A stretch of DNA of 41,784 bases. Source: Pseudomonadales bacterium (GTDB lineage Bacteria > Pseudomonadota > Gammaproteobacteria > Pseudomonadales > Azotimanducaceae). The notes beneath the pieces were generated by a model. It did not search any database and was not told where the DNA came from. It was given only the letters and a program-made list of their open reading frames with translations. Of this stretch, positions 16,088 through 24,331 are shown piece by piece. The stretch lies in contig JADHNI010000033.1 in the NCBI GenBank assembly GCA_016779585.1, positions 1-41,784 on the forward strand, read 5' to 3'. The position numbers were made by a program, and so were the translations under genes. Numbering within the stretch: the stretch's first letter is position 1; every line of letters begins with the position of its first letter.

Positions 16088-18826
16088 CTACCGCGCTCTC
16101 ATCTTTTCCTGCCAGATCCGGTGTACCTCGTTTCGATAGCCCTGAAGACGATCATAGTCAGTTTCCAGGCCAAGCCAGCCATGATGCACCGCCGCCCTGA
16201 ATGTCAGGTAGGCGCGTTGCAGGGCGTCAGCATCCGCTTCTGTAAAAATACCGGCATCTCCCAGTTCATCCAGGAGCCGCATGACGTCTGTCCATCGGCT
16301 GAGAGCGGGCGTCTCTGACGCCCATGCGAGGACCGCGTATTGCACCATAAATTCGATGTCAACAATAGCCCCGGCATCATGTTTAAGGTCAAACCGGCCG
16401 AGGACATCGCTCGCGTCGTTATTTCCTGATGAAGCCCCCGACAGATGCTCACGCATCTTCTCACGCATTGACAGGACATCATCAAGCAGGGCGTCCCTGT
16501 CCCTCTCTGTCCGGAGGATGCGTTCTCTGACGGTTGTGAAAACGCCCCCGATGACTCGATCACCTGCGATAAACCTCGCTCGAATGATAGCCTGGTGTTC
16601 CCAGGTCCAGGCCTCAGAGTCCTGGTACCGCTCAAAGGCTGAAATAGTGGCGACCAGGGGCCCCTTGTTGCCCTGGGGGCGCAGTCGCAGGTCGGCCGAA
16701 TAGAGGATGCCAAATCGGGTGAAGCTCGTCAGGATATGGATAATCCTCTGGCCCGCCCGCACGTAGAACACATTATTATTGATGCTGCTGGCACCATCCG
16801 TATTTCCCATGATGTAGGCGGGGCAAAGAAACACCAGGTCAAGGTCACTGCCATACGCCAGCTCCAGTCCGCCTGCCTTGCCATAGCCCACGATCGCTAT
16901 TCGCTCTTCGATGGGTTGTCCGTCTGCATCACAGGGGGAGCCATGGCGCTGTTCAAGGTAATGCCATGCCATATCGAGTGACTGCTCAAGGATAACTTCC
17001 GCCAGCGCGGTCAGACCGTCTGAAGCCTGCATTATAGAAAGCTGGTCTTTGAGTTCCATGGCGGCAATTTTCAGGGTAGCTCCGAGCTTGAACTGGCGCA
17101 GGGCATCCATCTGCATCTCCAAATCACCGGCATCAACAGAGCGCATAACCTCTCGCAGCTCTGCTTCGAGTTGCTTTTTCGATACGGCAACTTCCCGAAT
17201 CGCCCGGTCTGTCAATTCATAAAGCAGTATTGGATAGGTGGACAACTGCTCGGCTATCCATGGGCTGATCGCCACCAGCTGCACGGCTCGATGCAGTGCC
17301 TCGGTATTCTCATTGAGAAAAACCAGATAAGTAGAACGCCGCAGTATCGCCCGAATCACAGGCAGCATCCTGGTCCGTGCAAGCTCTGGTGCCTCGGTTT
17401 CAATACAATGCTGAAGTAGACGGGGCATAACGAGATCAATTGCTCCCAGCACATCTTCATTGAGATTCATCTTTCCAATATCACTGCGTAAGCTGAACAG
17501 ATCCGGACCATCAGCTTTTTGCCAGGCGTCATACCAACGAGCGTCTATGGGCTCAGCCTCGGAAGGTACTGATCCACGTACGACAAGATCGAAACAGGAA
17601 CTGACTCGACTCCGCCGGGCATCCAGCCGTTCCAGAAATGACTCGTAATCAGGTTCTCCCATGGCACGTGCAAGGCGCGACTTACTGATCTCGTCAGTTG
17701 GGAGCAGGTGTGTCTGCCGGTCCATTTCAGCCTGCAATACATGTTCACAGTTTCTCAGGAAGTAGTAAGACTCAAGCAGGTCTTCGACATCGTCAGCCGG
17801 CATAAACTCGAATTCCGCCAGGCGTTTTAAGATCACGGTGACGCGGGAATCCTGGAGCTCAGGATGGCGACCGCCCCAGATTAACTGGTGTGCCTGGGCA
17901 ATAAACTCGATCTCCCTGATCCCGCCCGGGCCAAGTTTCAGGTCATGGCTCATTTCCTTAAGTTCCACCTGGCGTGCAATCAGGCCTTTCATTTCGCGCA
18001 GGGACTGGATAGCGCTGTAATCCAGGGTCCTTCTAAAAATGAACGGTTTCATCCACTCAAGGAAATCTTTGCCTTCGATGTCGTCACCGGCGACCACGCG
18101 CGCTTTAATGAAGGCGTACCTTTCCCAGTCCCGGCCCTGCTCAACGTAGTACTTCTCCATGGCAGCCCGATGCAGTACCAGCGGGCCACTGTCGCCATAG
18201 GGCCGAAGACGCATATCCACGCGAAACACCGTATGGACTGTATTCGAACTGTCCAGGCAGGCGATGGTCTTCCTGGCGAGCCAGAGAAAGAATTCCTGGT
18301 GGCTGACAGGTTTCGATCCATCTTCATTGATCTGACCCTGGTTGGCATAAAAGAAAATGAGATCGATATCGCTGGAAAGATTCAGTTCATAAGCGCCCAG
18401 CTTTCCCATCCCGAGCACCACCAGTTTCTCGGGTTCGCCATCAGGTGCCTGCGGCTGTCCGAATCGCTGCACAGCTTCCACATAACAGTGGTCAAGGGCA
18501 CTCTGGATACAGAAGTCTGCCAGGTGAGATAGCTCAGCCGTGGTTTCCAGGGTAGATGCACGACGCGTAAGGTCTCTAAAGACTATTCGCGCCATTTCTG
18601 ATCGGCGGAGCTTGCGAAGGCGCACCGACAGATCAAGGTCAGGTTCAGCTGCAAGGCAGCTTTCATACCGTTTGAACAACGCGTCTCGTTCGTGCGCAAC
18701 ATCGATATCGGCCAGGCTCCCTGCAAGCGGCAGAGAATCATCCTGAAGCAAGTCCTGAAAAAAGGGGCTAAGGTCAGTGACCTCGCTGATTTCGGAGGCC
18801 AGGGATTCCGGGAGGGTTTGAGACAT
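16088..18826 (-). CDS. glnE: Bifunctional glutamine synthetase adenylyltransferase/deadenylylase
   Basis: GlnE adds and removes AMP on glutamine synthetase under PII control, tuning nitrogen assimilation. The 912-residue chain is close to the E. coli length of about 946. Two nucleotidyltransferase domains are visible: GMGKLGAYELNLSSDIDLIF near 138 (deadenylylase half) and GYGKAGGLELAYGSDLDLVF near 642 (adenylylase half), each with the paired Asp metal ligands and each followed by a helical GlnD-like region. The ATG at 18826 follows the upstream ATPase stop by five bases. In Pseudomonas glnE also precedes ilvE and the waa genes. Confidence 0.97.
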   Translation of the reverse strand: MSQTLPESLASEISEVTDLSPFFQDLLQDDSLPLAGSLADIDVAHERDALFKRYESCLAAEPDLDLSVRLRKLRRSEMARIVFRDLTRRASTLETTAELSHLADFCIQSALDHCYVEAVQRFGQPQAPDGEPEKLVVLGMGKLGAYELNLSSDIDLIFFYANQGQINEDGSKPVSHQEFFLWLARKTIACLDSSNTVHTVFRVDMRLRPYGDSGPLVLHRAAMEKYYVEQGRDWERYAFIKARVVAGDDIEGKDFLEWMKPFIFRRTLDYSAIQSLREMKGLIARQVELKEMSHDLKLGPGGIREIEFIAQAHQLIWGGRHPELQDSRVTVILKRLAEFEFMPADDVEDLLESYYFLRNCEHVLQAEMDRQTHLLPTDEISKSRLARAMGEPDYESFLERLDARRSRVSSCFDLVVRGSVPSEAEPIDARWYDAWQKADGPDLFSLRSDIGKMNLNEDVLGAIDLVMPRLLQHCIETEAPELARTRMLPVIRAILRRSTYLVFLNENTEALHRAVQLVAISPWIAEQLSTYPILLYELTDRAIREVAVSKKQLEAELREVMRSVDAGDLEMQMDALRQFKLGATLKIAAMELKDQLSIMQASDGLTALAEVILEQSLDMAWHYLEQRHGSPCDADGQPIEERIAIVGYGKAGGLELAYGSDLDLVFLCPAYIMGNTDGASSINNNVFYVRAGQRIIHILTSFTRFGILYSADLRLRPQGNKGPLVATISAFERYQDSEAWTWEHQAIIRARFIAGDRVIGGVFTTVRERILRTERDRDALLDDVLSMREKMREHLSGASSGNNDASDVLGRFDLKHDAGAIVDIEFMVQYAVLAWASETPALSRWTDVMRLLDELGDAGIFTEADADALQRAYLTFRAAVHHGWLGLETDYDRLQGYRNEVHRIWQEKMRAR

Positions 18827-18831
18827 GGAGG

Positions 18832-20622
18832 TTACTCGGTCCCGGAGAAAGGCGCGACCCTCAATACCTCCGCGATAGTGGTTTCTCCTGCCGCAACTTT
18901 CATGGCACCGCTGAGACGAAGAGTTTTCATTCCTTCCTTCATCGCCGCGAGCCGGATCTTTCCGATATCGACATCTGCCTGAACGATGCCTTTAATGGTG
19001 TCGCTCATGGGCAGCAGCTCATAAATACCCTGGCGACCCATGTAACCTGTATCACGGCAATCAAGACAACCTACCGGGTGGTTCATGCGTACCGGCATTT
19101 TCATTTTCCAGGGTGTGGTTAGCACTTTCCAGCCGTCAGGGTCCGGGTCACCCTGAGCCTTGCAGCTCTTGCACAGTGTTCTTACCAGCCGCTGCGCCAT
19201 AACGCCGAGTACCGTGGCCTTGATCAGGTATGGGGCTACCCCAAGTTCGAGTAAACGCGTTACCGCTGATGGAGCATCATTCGTGTGCAGGGTCGATATT
19301 ACGAGGTGACCGGTCAGGGCGGCCTGAATCGCCATTTCTGCGGTTTCCAGGTCCCGGATCTCACCCACCATGATGATGTCCGGATCCTGCCGCAGCAGTG
19401 CCCTTACGCCATCAGCAAAACTGAGATCAATGTTGTGCTGCACCTGCATCTGGTTGAAGCTTGGCTCGACCATTTCGATCGGGTCTTCGATGGTGCAGAC
19501 GTTCACTTCCGGCGTCGCCAGGTGCTTGAGACTCGTGTACAGGGTAGTGGTCTTACCGGAACCGGTGGGTCCGGTAACCAGCACAATGCCGTTCGGGTTC
19601 CCGACCATGTGCTCCCAGCGCTCGTAGTCATCGTTTGCAAGACCCAGCTGTTCAAAGGTCTTCAGGAGAATATCAGGGTCAAAAATTCGCATGACCATTT
19701 TTTCGCCGTGTGCAGTCGGCAGTGTTGCCAGCCGTAGCTCCACCTCATGCTGGTCCGGCATCTTCGTCTTCAGACGCCCATCCTGCGGACGACGCTTCTC
19801 GGCAACGTCCATGCGTCCCAGCGTTTTCAGTCGGCTGATCACCGCTGTCATGACAGGCGCAGGTAACTCGTAAACCAGGTGCAGGACACCGTCAATTCGA
19901 AACCGGACTCGCCCTTTATCAGGGCGTGGTTCGAGATGGATGTCGCTCGCTCTCTGCGTAAATGCGTAGTTGAGAAGCCAGTCGACGATGTTAACGATGT
20001 GCGCATCGTTGGCTTCCATCTGATCGATCTGACCCAGCTCAAGCATCTGTTCGAGATTGGTCAGGGAACTCGTTTGCAGTCCAGCGGCGTTCGCCTTGTT
20101 CACCGAACGAGCCATGGTGTAGAACTCGGTGGTGCAGCGACGAATATCTGCAGGATTCGCAACCACGCGCGTCAGTATCTTGCCAGGAAGCGATTGTTCA
20201 ATCGTGGTCTCCCAGCTATGGATGTAAGGCTGGGCACTGACCACAACAATTTCGTCGTCTTTCACTTCAAGTGCCAGGATCTGGTGTCTCTGGGCAAACT
20301 CGTAGGACATCACCCGGGTGACCACCACAGAATCAATCTTCAAAGGATCAATTCGTATGTACTGCTGCTTGGCCCGTTCGGCCAGCCAGATGGTCAGGGT
20401 TTCCAGGTCCAGTGAACGACCCGGGTTCTTCAGGTCTTCAAAACTTTCTTCAGCAATCAGCTCAATGGGATTCCAGTTGAGCTGCTCCTTGCGACGCGTC
20501 TTCATTCCCAGCTGATCGGCATCTTCCGTGGCTAACCTGCCGTCCTGAATCAGCTCATCCGCGACTGTTCGAAGGTTAAGTGAAATATCCGGTTTTTTTG
20601 CGTTGATTTCCTGAATGCTCAA
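18832..20622 (-). CDS. GspE/PulE/PilB-family secretion or pilus ATPase
   Basis: A 596-residue hexameric ATPase of the type II secretion/type IV pilus family. The N-terminal region (to about 200) is the regulatory GspE/MshE-type domain. The core has NAFTQRASDIHLE-type Arg finger residues near 240, Walker A GPTGSGKTTTLYTSL near 348, an Asp box CTIEDPIEM, Walker B IIMVGEIRDLETAE, and a His box TGHLVISTLHTNDAPSAVTR. A four-Cys zinc site follows (LCKSCK and CLDCRDTGYMGRQGIYELL). The start is TTG at 20622, since an in-frame stop lies just upstream. No other secretion or pilus genes are in the window, so it is an orphan here and the machine it powers is unknown. Confidence 0.9.
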   Translation of the reverse strand: MSIQEINAKKPDISLNLRTVADELIQDGRLATEDADQLGMKTRRKEQLNWNPIELIAEESFEDLKNPGRSLDLETLTIWLAERAKQQYIRIDPLKIDSVVVTRVMSYEFAQRHQILALEVKDDEIVVVSAQPYIHSWETTIEQSLPGKILTRVVANPADIRRCTTEFYTMARSVNKANAAGLQTSSLTNLEQMLELGQIDQMEANDAHIVNIVDWLLNYAFTQRASDIHLEPRPDKGRVRFRIDGVLHLVYELPAPVMTAVISRLKTLGRMDVAEKRRPQDGRLKTKMPDQHEVELRLATLPTAHGEKMVMRIFDPDILLKTFEQLGLANDDYERWEHMVGNPNGIVLVTGPTGSGKTTTLYTSLKHLATPEVNVCTIEDPIEMVEPSFNQMQVQHNIDLSFADGVRALLRQDPDIIMVGEIRDLETAEMAIQAALTGHLVISTLHTNDAPSAVTRLLELGVAPYLIKATVLGVMAQRLVRTLCKSCKAQGDPDPDGWKVLTTPWKMKMPVRMNHPVGCLDCRDTGYMGRQGIYELLPMSDTIKGIVQADVDIGKIRLAAMKEGMKTLRLSGAMKVAAGETTIAEVLRVAPFSGTE

Positions 20623-20693
20623 GGTGCATCTCTATCGGGAAAGCTGTTTGGTTACTTTACACTTTCCGTTAAGGGATAGGCTACACTGCGCCT

Positions 20694-21848
20694 ATGAACG
20701 CATGCATGCCATCCATCAAGGAAATGATCAATGACCTGGTGTCGACACCCTCTGTCAGCTCTACACAGGCCGAATTCGACCAGTCCAATGAGGGTGTAAT
20801 CAACCTGCTGGCAAACTGGCTGGATCCACTTGGGTTCGAGGTCACACTCAGCCCGGTGCAGGGACGGCCTGGTAAGCAGAACCTCATGGCGCAAATTGGT
20901 ACAGGCTCTGACGGACTCATTCTTTCAGGTCATTCCGATACTGTGCCGTTTGATGAACACCTGTGGCAGTCCGACCCCTTCAGCGTCACGGAAAAGGATA
21001 ATCGCTGGTACGGCCTGGGCAGCTGCGACATGAAAAGCTTCTTTGCTGTGGCTATCGAGGCGGCAAAACCTTTTATTGAAGACAAGAAAAAGCTGAAGCG
21101 CCCCCTGATCATCATGGCAACCGCCGATGAAGAATCTTCGATGAGCGGTGCAAGGCAGCTTGCAAAAAACGATGTTGCCGATGCAGGATTCGCCATCATA
21201 GGTGAACCCACTGGCTTGAGACCGATCACCAAACACAAGGGCATCATGATGATGCAGCTGCGTGTTGAAGGAATGTCAGGGCACTCCTCCGACCCTTCAC
21301 TCGGCAAAAACGCAATAGAAGGCATGCACTATGCACTGAACGAGCTCATGAGATATCGCGAGGCAATGCAGAACCAGTTCCAGGATCCGCAGTTCGCGGT
21401 ATCATTTCCAACCATGAACTTTGGTTGTGTTCATGGTGGAGACAACCCAAATCGAATCTGTGACCACGCTGAACTGTCATTTGACCTTCGAGCACTTCCT
21501 TCCATGGATATGGCAGATTTTACCGGTAACCTTGAAGCAACTCTAACGGACTCACTGAGGGACGAGGGCTTCACCTGTCAGCTGCAACTGTTGCACAAGC
21601 CTGTAGCACCCTTCGCAAACGACGGGTCTCAGTTCGCCGAGGAAATCTCCCAACTGGCAAAATCTGAAGCCGGCGCTGTCGCTTTCGGCACCGAAGCCCC
21701 CTTCTATCACAACATGAACATCGATACCGTTGTCATTGGTCCGGGGTCTATAGACCAGGCACATCAGCCGAACGAATACCTGCCACTGGACCAGATCGAC
21801 CCGGCCATCGAACTCATCCGCAACGTGATTGGCAAGCGCTGCGGCTAG
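20694..21848 (+). CDS. argE: Acetylornithine deacetylase
   Basis: M20-family zinc hydrolase of 384 residues that removes acetate from N-acetylornithine in arginine synthesis. Metal-site motifs are LILSGHSDTVPFDEHLW near 76-92 (His and Asp), GLGSCDMKSFFAVAIEA near 109 (bridging Asp), TADEESSMSGARQL near 140 (Glu pair), IIGEPTGLRP near 165, and a late His in APFYHNMNIDTVVIGPG. The ATG at 20694 has no strong ribosome site, and a second ATG follows at 20706. Divergent from the ATPase gene and 74 bases before argA, as argE and argA are neighbours in Pseudomonas. Confidence 0.94.
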   Translation: MNACMPSIKEMINDLVSTPSVSSTQAEFDQSNEGVINLLANWLDPLGFEVTLSPVQGRPGKQNLMAQIGTGSDGLILSGHSDTVPFDEHLWQSDPFSVTEKDNRWYGLGSCDMKSFFAVAIEAAKPFIEDKKKLKRPLIIMATADEESSMSGARQLAKNDVADAGFAIIGEPTGLRPITKHKGIMMMQLRVEGMSGHSSDPSLGKNAIEGMHYALNELMRYREAMQNQFQDPQFAVSFPTMNFGCVHGGDNPNRICDHAELSFDLRALPSMDMADFTGNLEATLTDSLRDEGFTCQLQLLHKPVAPFANDGSQFAEEISQLAKSEAGAVAFGTEAPFYHNMNIDTVVIGPGSIDQAHQPNEYLPLDQIDPAIELIRNVIGKRCG

Positions 21849-21886
21849 GAGTGATGGCTGCGGCTAGCGGTTGAAGCATTTGCTGC

Positions 21887-21892
21887 TATAAT
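21887..21892 (+). promoter_or_regulatory. Extended -10 promoter element upstream of argA
   Basis: TGCTATAAT at 21884-21892 is a perfect extended -10 (TGn plus TATAAT), ending 30 bases before the argA ATG. No convincing -35 box lies 16-18 bases upstream, which is tolerated by extended -10 promoters. It would let argA be transcribed independently of argE. Confidence 0.5.
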
Positions 21893-21922
21893 CCGCGCCC
21901 GATTAATTGACTGACCCCGGTC

Positions 21923-23242
21923 ATGGCACTTAACACAGAGCACATCAAGTGGTTCAGGGATTCATCTCCCTACATCGATGCACACCGTGACAGGACCTTT
22001 GTTATCTGTCTGAGCGGTGATGCCTTGCGCTCATCAAACCTGAAAAACATCGTTTCCGACTGCGCCCTGCTGAGTTCTTTGGGTGTTCGACTGGCCATCG
22101 TGTTCAATAACGATACCGCCATTGAGGAAGCCATCACAAAGTGCGAGCTGAACTGGCCCGTGCGAGGTGAATATCGAATCACCTCCCCTGAACTGTCGGA
22201 GATCATCGTCAATGTCCTGGGAGGCGAGACTCACAGGTTAAGTGCCATGTTTGCCGCCAGTTCACCAGATACCCCGGCCGCGCTGAATACTAGCAGGCGC
22301 GATGTAGTAACTTGCTCCGGCAATTTCATCAAGGCAAAACCCATTGGAATCCTGGATGGCACTGACCACGAAAACTCAGGCAAAGTCAGGAAAATACTTG
22401 GCGACGCGATCGCCGAACAACTGAACCAGGGTGCAGTAGTCCTCTTGCCACCACTGGGTTTTTCGCCTTCCGGCGAAATTTTTTACCTGAATGCGGAACA
22501 GGTTGCCTGTGAGACAGCCTGTACACTACGCGCAGACAAACTGATTTTCCTGACGGCTGAAGAAGGGCTGCTTGATTCCGGCGGCCAACTTATCAGCGAG
22601 GTCGATCTAAGCACACCCGAACCAGAAGTCAGTAGCGGCGCAAACCTGCTGCCGCTCTGCAACAGGGCGTGTCACCAGGGTGTCAGCAGATGTCACATTC
22701 TGAGTTATGACGTTGACGGCGCGATTTTGGAAGAGCTGTTTACACGAGATGGCTGTGGTACCCAGGTGGTAGGTCACAGTTACGAGCAAATTCGCCCCGC
22801 AATTACTGACGATGTACCCGGCATCCTGCGACTTATCTCTCCCCTTGAGGAGGCAGGTGTCCTGGTCAAACGTTCACGCGAGTTGCTGGAAAGCGAAATC
22901 AATCATTTCCTGGTTATAGAGCGCGATGGTCTGTTAATCAGCTGCGCCGCCCTTTACCCCTTCGACTGCGACACCAGCGGAAGATCGGGGGAACTTGCAT
23001 GCCTGGTAACCCACCCGGATTATCGCATGAGCGATCGCGGTGAGCGCCTGCTGGAACGAATCGAAAAGAAAGCCAGGACCGAGGGGCTGGAGTCACTGTT
23101 TGTACTGACCACCCAGAGCACGCACTGGTTTAAGGAAAGGGGCTTCATCGACAGCAAGCGTGATGACCTGCCGCAGTCACGACAAGCGCTTTACAACGAC
23201 CAGCGCGGGTCAAAAATCCTGATCAAACCGCTAAAGACCTGA
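21923..23242 (+). CDS. argA: N-acetylglutamate synthase
   Basis: ArgA acetylates glutamate to start arginine synthesis and is the usual feedback target of arginine. At 439 residues it matches the E. coli-type enzyme (about 443). Residues 1 to about 285 are the amino-acid-kinase-like domain (for example GAVVLLPPLGFSPSGEIFYL near 172). Residues about 290-439 are a GNAT acetyltransferase: IRPAITDDVPGILRLISPLE, the acetyl-CoA region LACLVTHPDYRMSDRGERLL near 353, and FVLTTQSTHWFKERGF. The ATG is at 21923. It ends two bases before the convergent hemE stop, with no space for an ordinary terminator. Confidence 0.95.
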   Translation: MALNTEHIKWFRDSSPYIDAHRDRTFVICLSGDALRSSNLKNIVSDCALLSSLGVRLAIVFNNDTAIEEAITKCELNWPVRGEYRITSPELSEIIVNVLGGETHRLSAMFAASSPDTPAALNTSRRDVVTCSGNFIKAKPIGILDGTDHENSGKVRKILGDAIAEQLNQGAVVLLPPLGFSPSGEIFYLNAEQVACETACTLRADKLIFLTAEEGLLDSGGQLISEVDLSTPEPEVSSGANLLPLCNRACHQGVSRCHILSYDVDGAILEELFTRDGCGTQVVGHSYEQIRPAITDDVPGILRLISPLEEAGVLVKRSRELLESEINHFLVIERDGLLISCAALYPFDCDTSGRSGELACLVTHPDYRMSDRGERLLERIEKKARTEGLESLFVLTTQSTHWFKERGFIDSKRDDLPQSRQALYNDQRGSKILIKPLKT

Positions 23243-23244
23243 AG

Positions 23245-24288
23245 TCAACCTCGAATGTCGGCGCTGTAAGCCTGCACATGCCGGACCAGCGCTTTAACAT
23301 TTTCAACTGGTGTCTCGGGAAGGATACCGTGACCCAGGTTAAAAATGTGACCCGGACGAACACCTACCTCGTCCAGGATTGCACCTGCAGTTTCAAGTAC
23401 GGAGTCTTTTGAACCAAACAAGGCTACGGGATCCATATTGCCCTGAACTGCCTGACAATCCATAAGGTCCCAACTACTCACCAGGGGCGCACGCCAGTCA
23501 AGGGCAATAACATCACCTCCGGCCTTTGCCATCAGCGGTAGAAGCGAAGGGTTCCCTGTTCCGAAATGGATAACAGGAACGCGTCCAGAGATGGCGTCGA
23601 GCAACCGCTGACTGTGCGGAAAAACATGTTTCTCGTAGTCTCGAACTGACAGGCAACCTACCCAGCTATCAAACACCTGGATCGCCTGTACACCCTGCTC
23701 TACCTGGTAGTTCAGATAATCGATAGCGCAGGTAGTCATACGCTCCATAATGGCTGAAAAAGCACCCGGGTCGCTTGCCATCATTTTCTTCACATGAATG
23801 TAGTTGCGCGAACCCTGCCCCTCAATAGCATAGGACGCCAGCGTGAAGGGCGCACCGCCAAAACCGATCAGCGGAATATTCCCAGGCAACTCCTGGCGAA
23901 TCAGTTTGATGGCCTCACCAATGTAAGGCATCGACTCACCACTCGGTACTACCTTCAGGGCATCAATTTTCTTGGAATCACGTACCGGGTTAGCAATCTG
24001 GGGACCGACACCGGCGATATAATCGAGCGACAAACCCATTGGTTCCAGAATCGGCAGAAGGTCGGCAAACAGAATGGCAGCATCAACACCCAGTATGCGC
24101 TGGGCATCGCACGTCACTTCTGCTGCAAGATGCGGCGTCTTGAAGAATTCAAGGCTGGGCGTATCGCCTTTGCTCTCATGATACTCCTTCATGTACCGTC
24201 CGGCCTGCCGATTGAGCCAGATTGGTGTGTACGGCGTCGGTTCACCGCGACATGCTTTTAGAAATACGGATTCTTCCAGTGAACTCAT
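23245..24288 (-). CDS. hemE: Uroporphyrinogen decarboxylase
   Basis: HemE removes the four acetate carboxyls of uroporphyrinogen III to form coproporphyrinogen III in heme synthesis (cytoplasmic). The 347-residue length is that of the family. Signature segments are TPIWLNRQAGRYMKEYHESK near 21-40, the catalytic-Asp region AAILFADLLPILEPMGL near 79, IPLIGFGGAPFTLASYAIEG near 137, FDSWVGCLSVRDYEKHVFPH and the C-terminal FNLGHGILPETPVENVKALV. The start is ATG 24288 (MSSLEESVFLKACRGEPTPY). It follows the adenylate cyclase by 38 bases and may have its own promoter there. Confidence 0.97.
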   Translation of the reverse strand: MSSLEESVFLKACRGEPTPYTPIWLNRQAGRYMKEYHESKGDTPSLEFFKTPHLAAEVTCDAQRILGVDAAILFADLLPILEPMGLSLDYIAGVGPQIANPVRDSKKIDALKVVPSGESMPYIGEAIKLIRQELPGNIPLIGFGGAPFTLASYAIEGQGSRNYIHVKKMMASDPGAFSAIMERMTTCAIDYLNYQVEQGVQAIQVFDSWVGCLSVRDYEKHVFPHSQRLLDAISGRVPVIHFGTGNPSLLPLMAKAGGDVIALDWRAPLVSSWDLMDCQAVQGNMDPVALFGSKDSVLETAGAILDEVGVRPGHIFNLGHGILPETPVENVKALVRHVQAYSADIRG

Positions 24289-24325
24289 GGGATTTGTTAC
24301 TGCGCTGGTACTGTGGGAGCGCGCA

Positions 24326-24331
24326 ATTATA
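24326..24331 (-). promoter_or_regulatory. Possible -10 box for hemE
   Basis: On the minus strand a perfect TATAAT lies at 24331-24326, 37 bases ahead of the hemE ATG and overlapping the end of the cyclase gene. The -35 region (GCTTCA or TTCAGG) is weak. It suggests that hemE can be transcribed separately from the upstream genes. Confidence 0.35.

Noticed and set aside
20656-20687. Promoter TTTACA/TACACT upstream of argE
   Set aside because: The spacing is about 20 bases, outside the usual 16-18, and the start would fall on the ATG itself; too weak to annotate.
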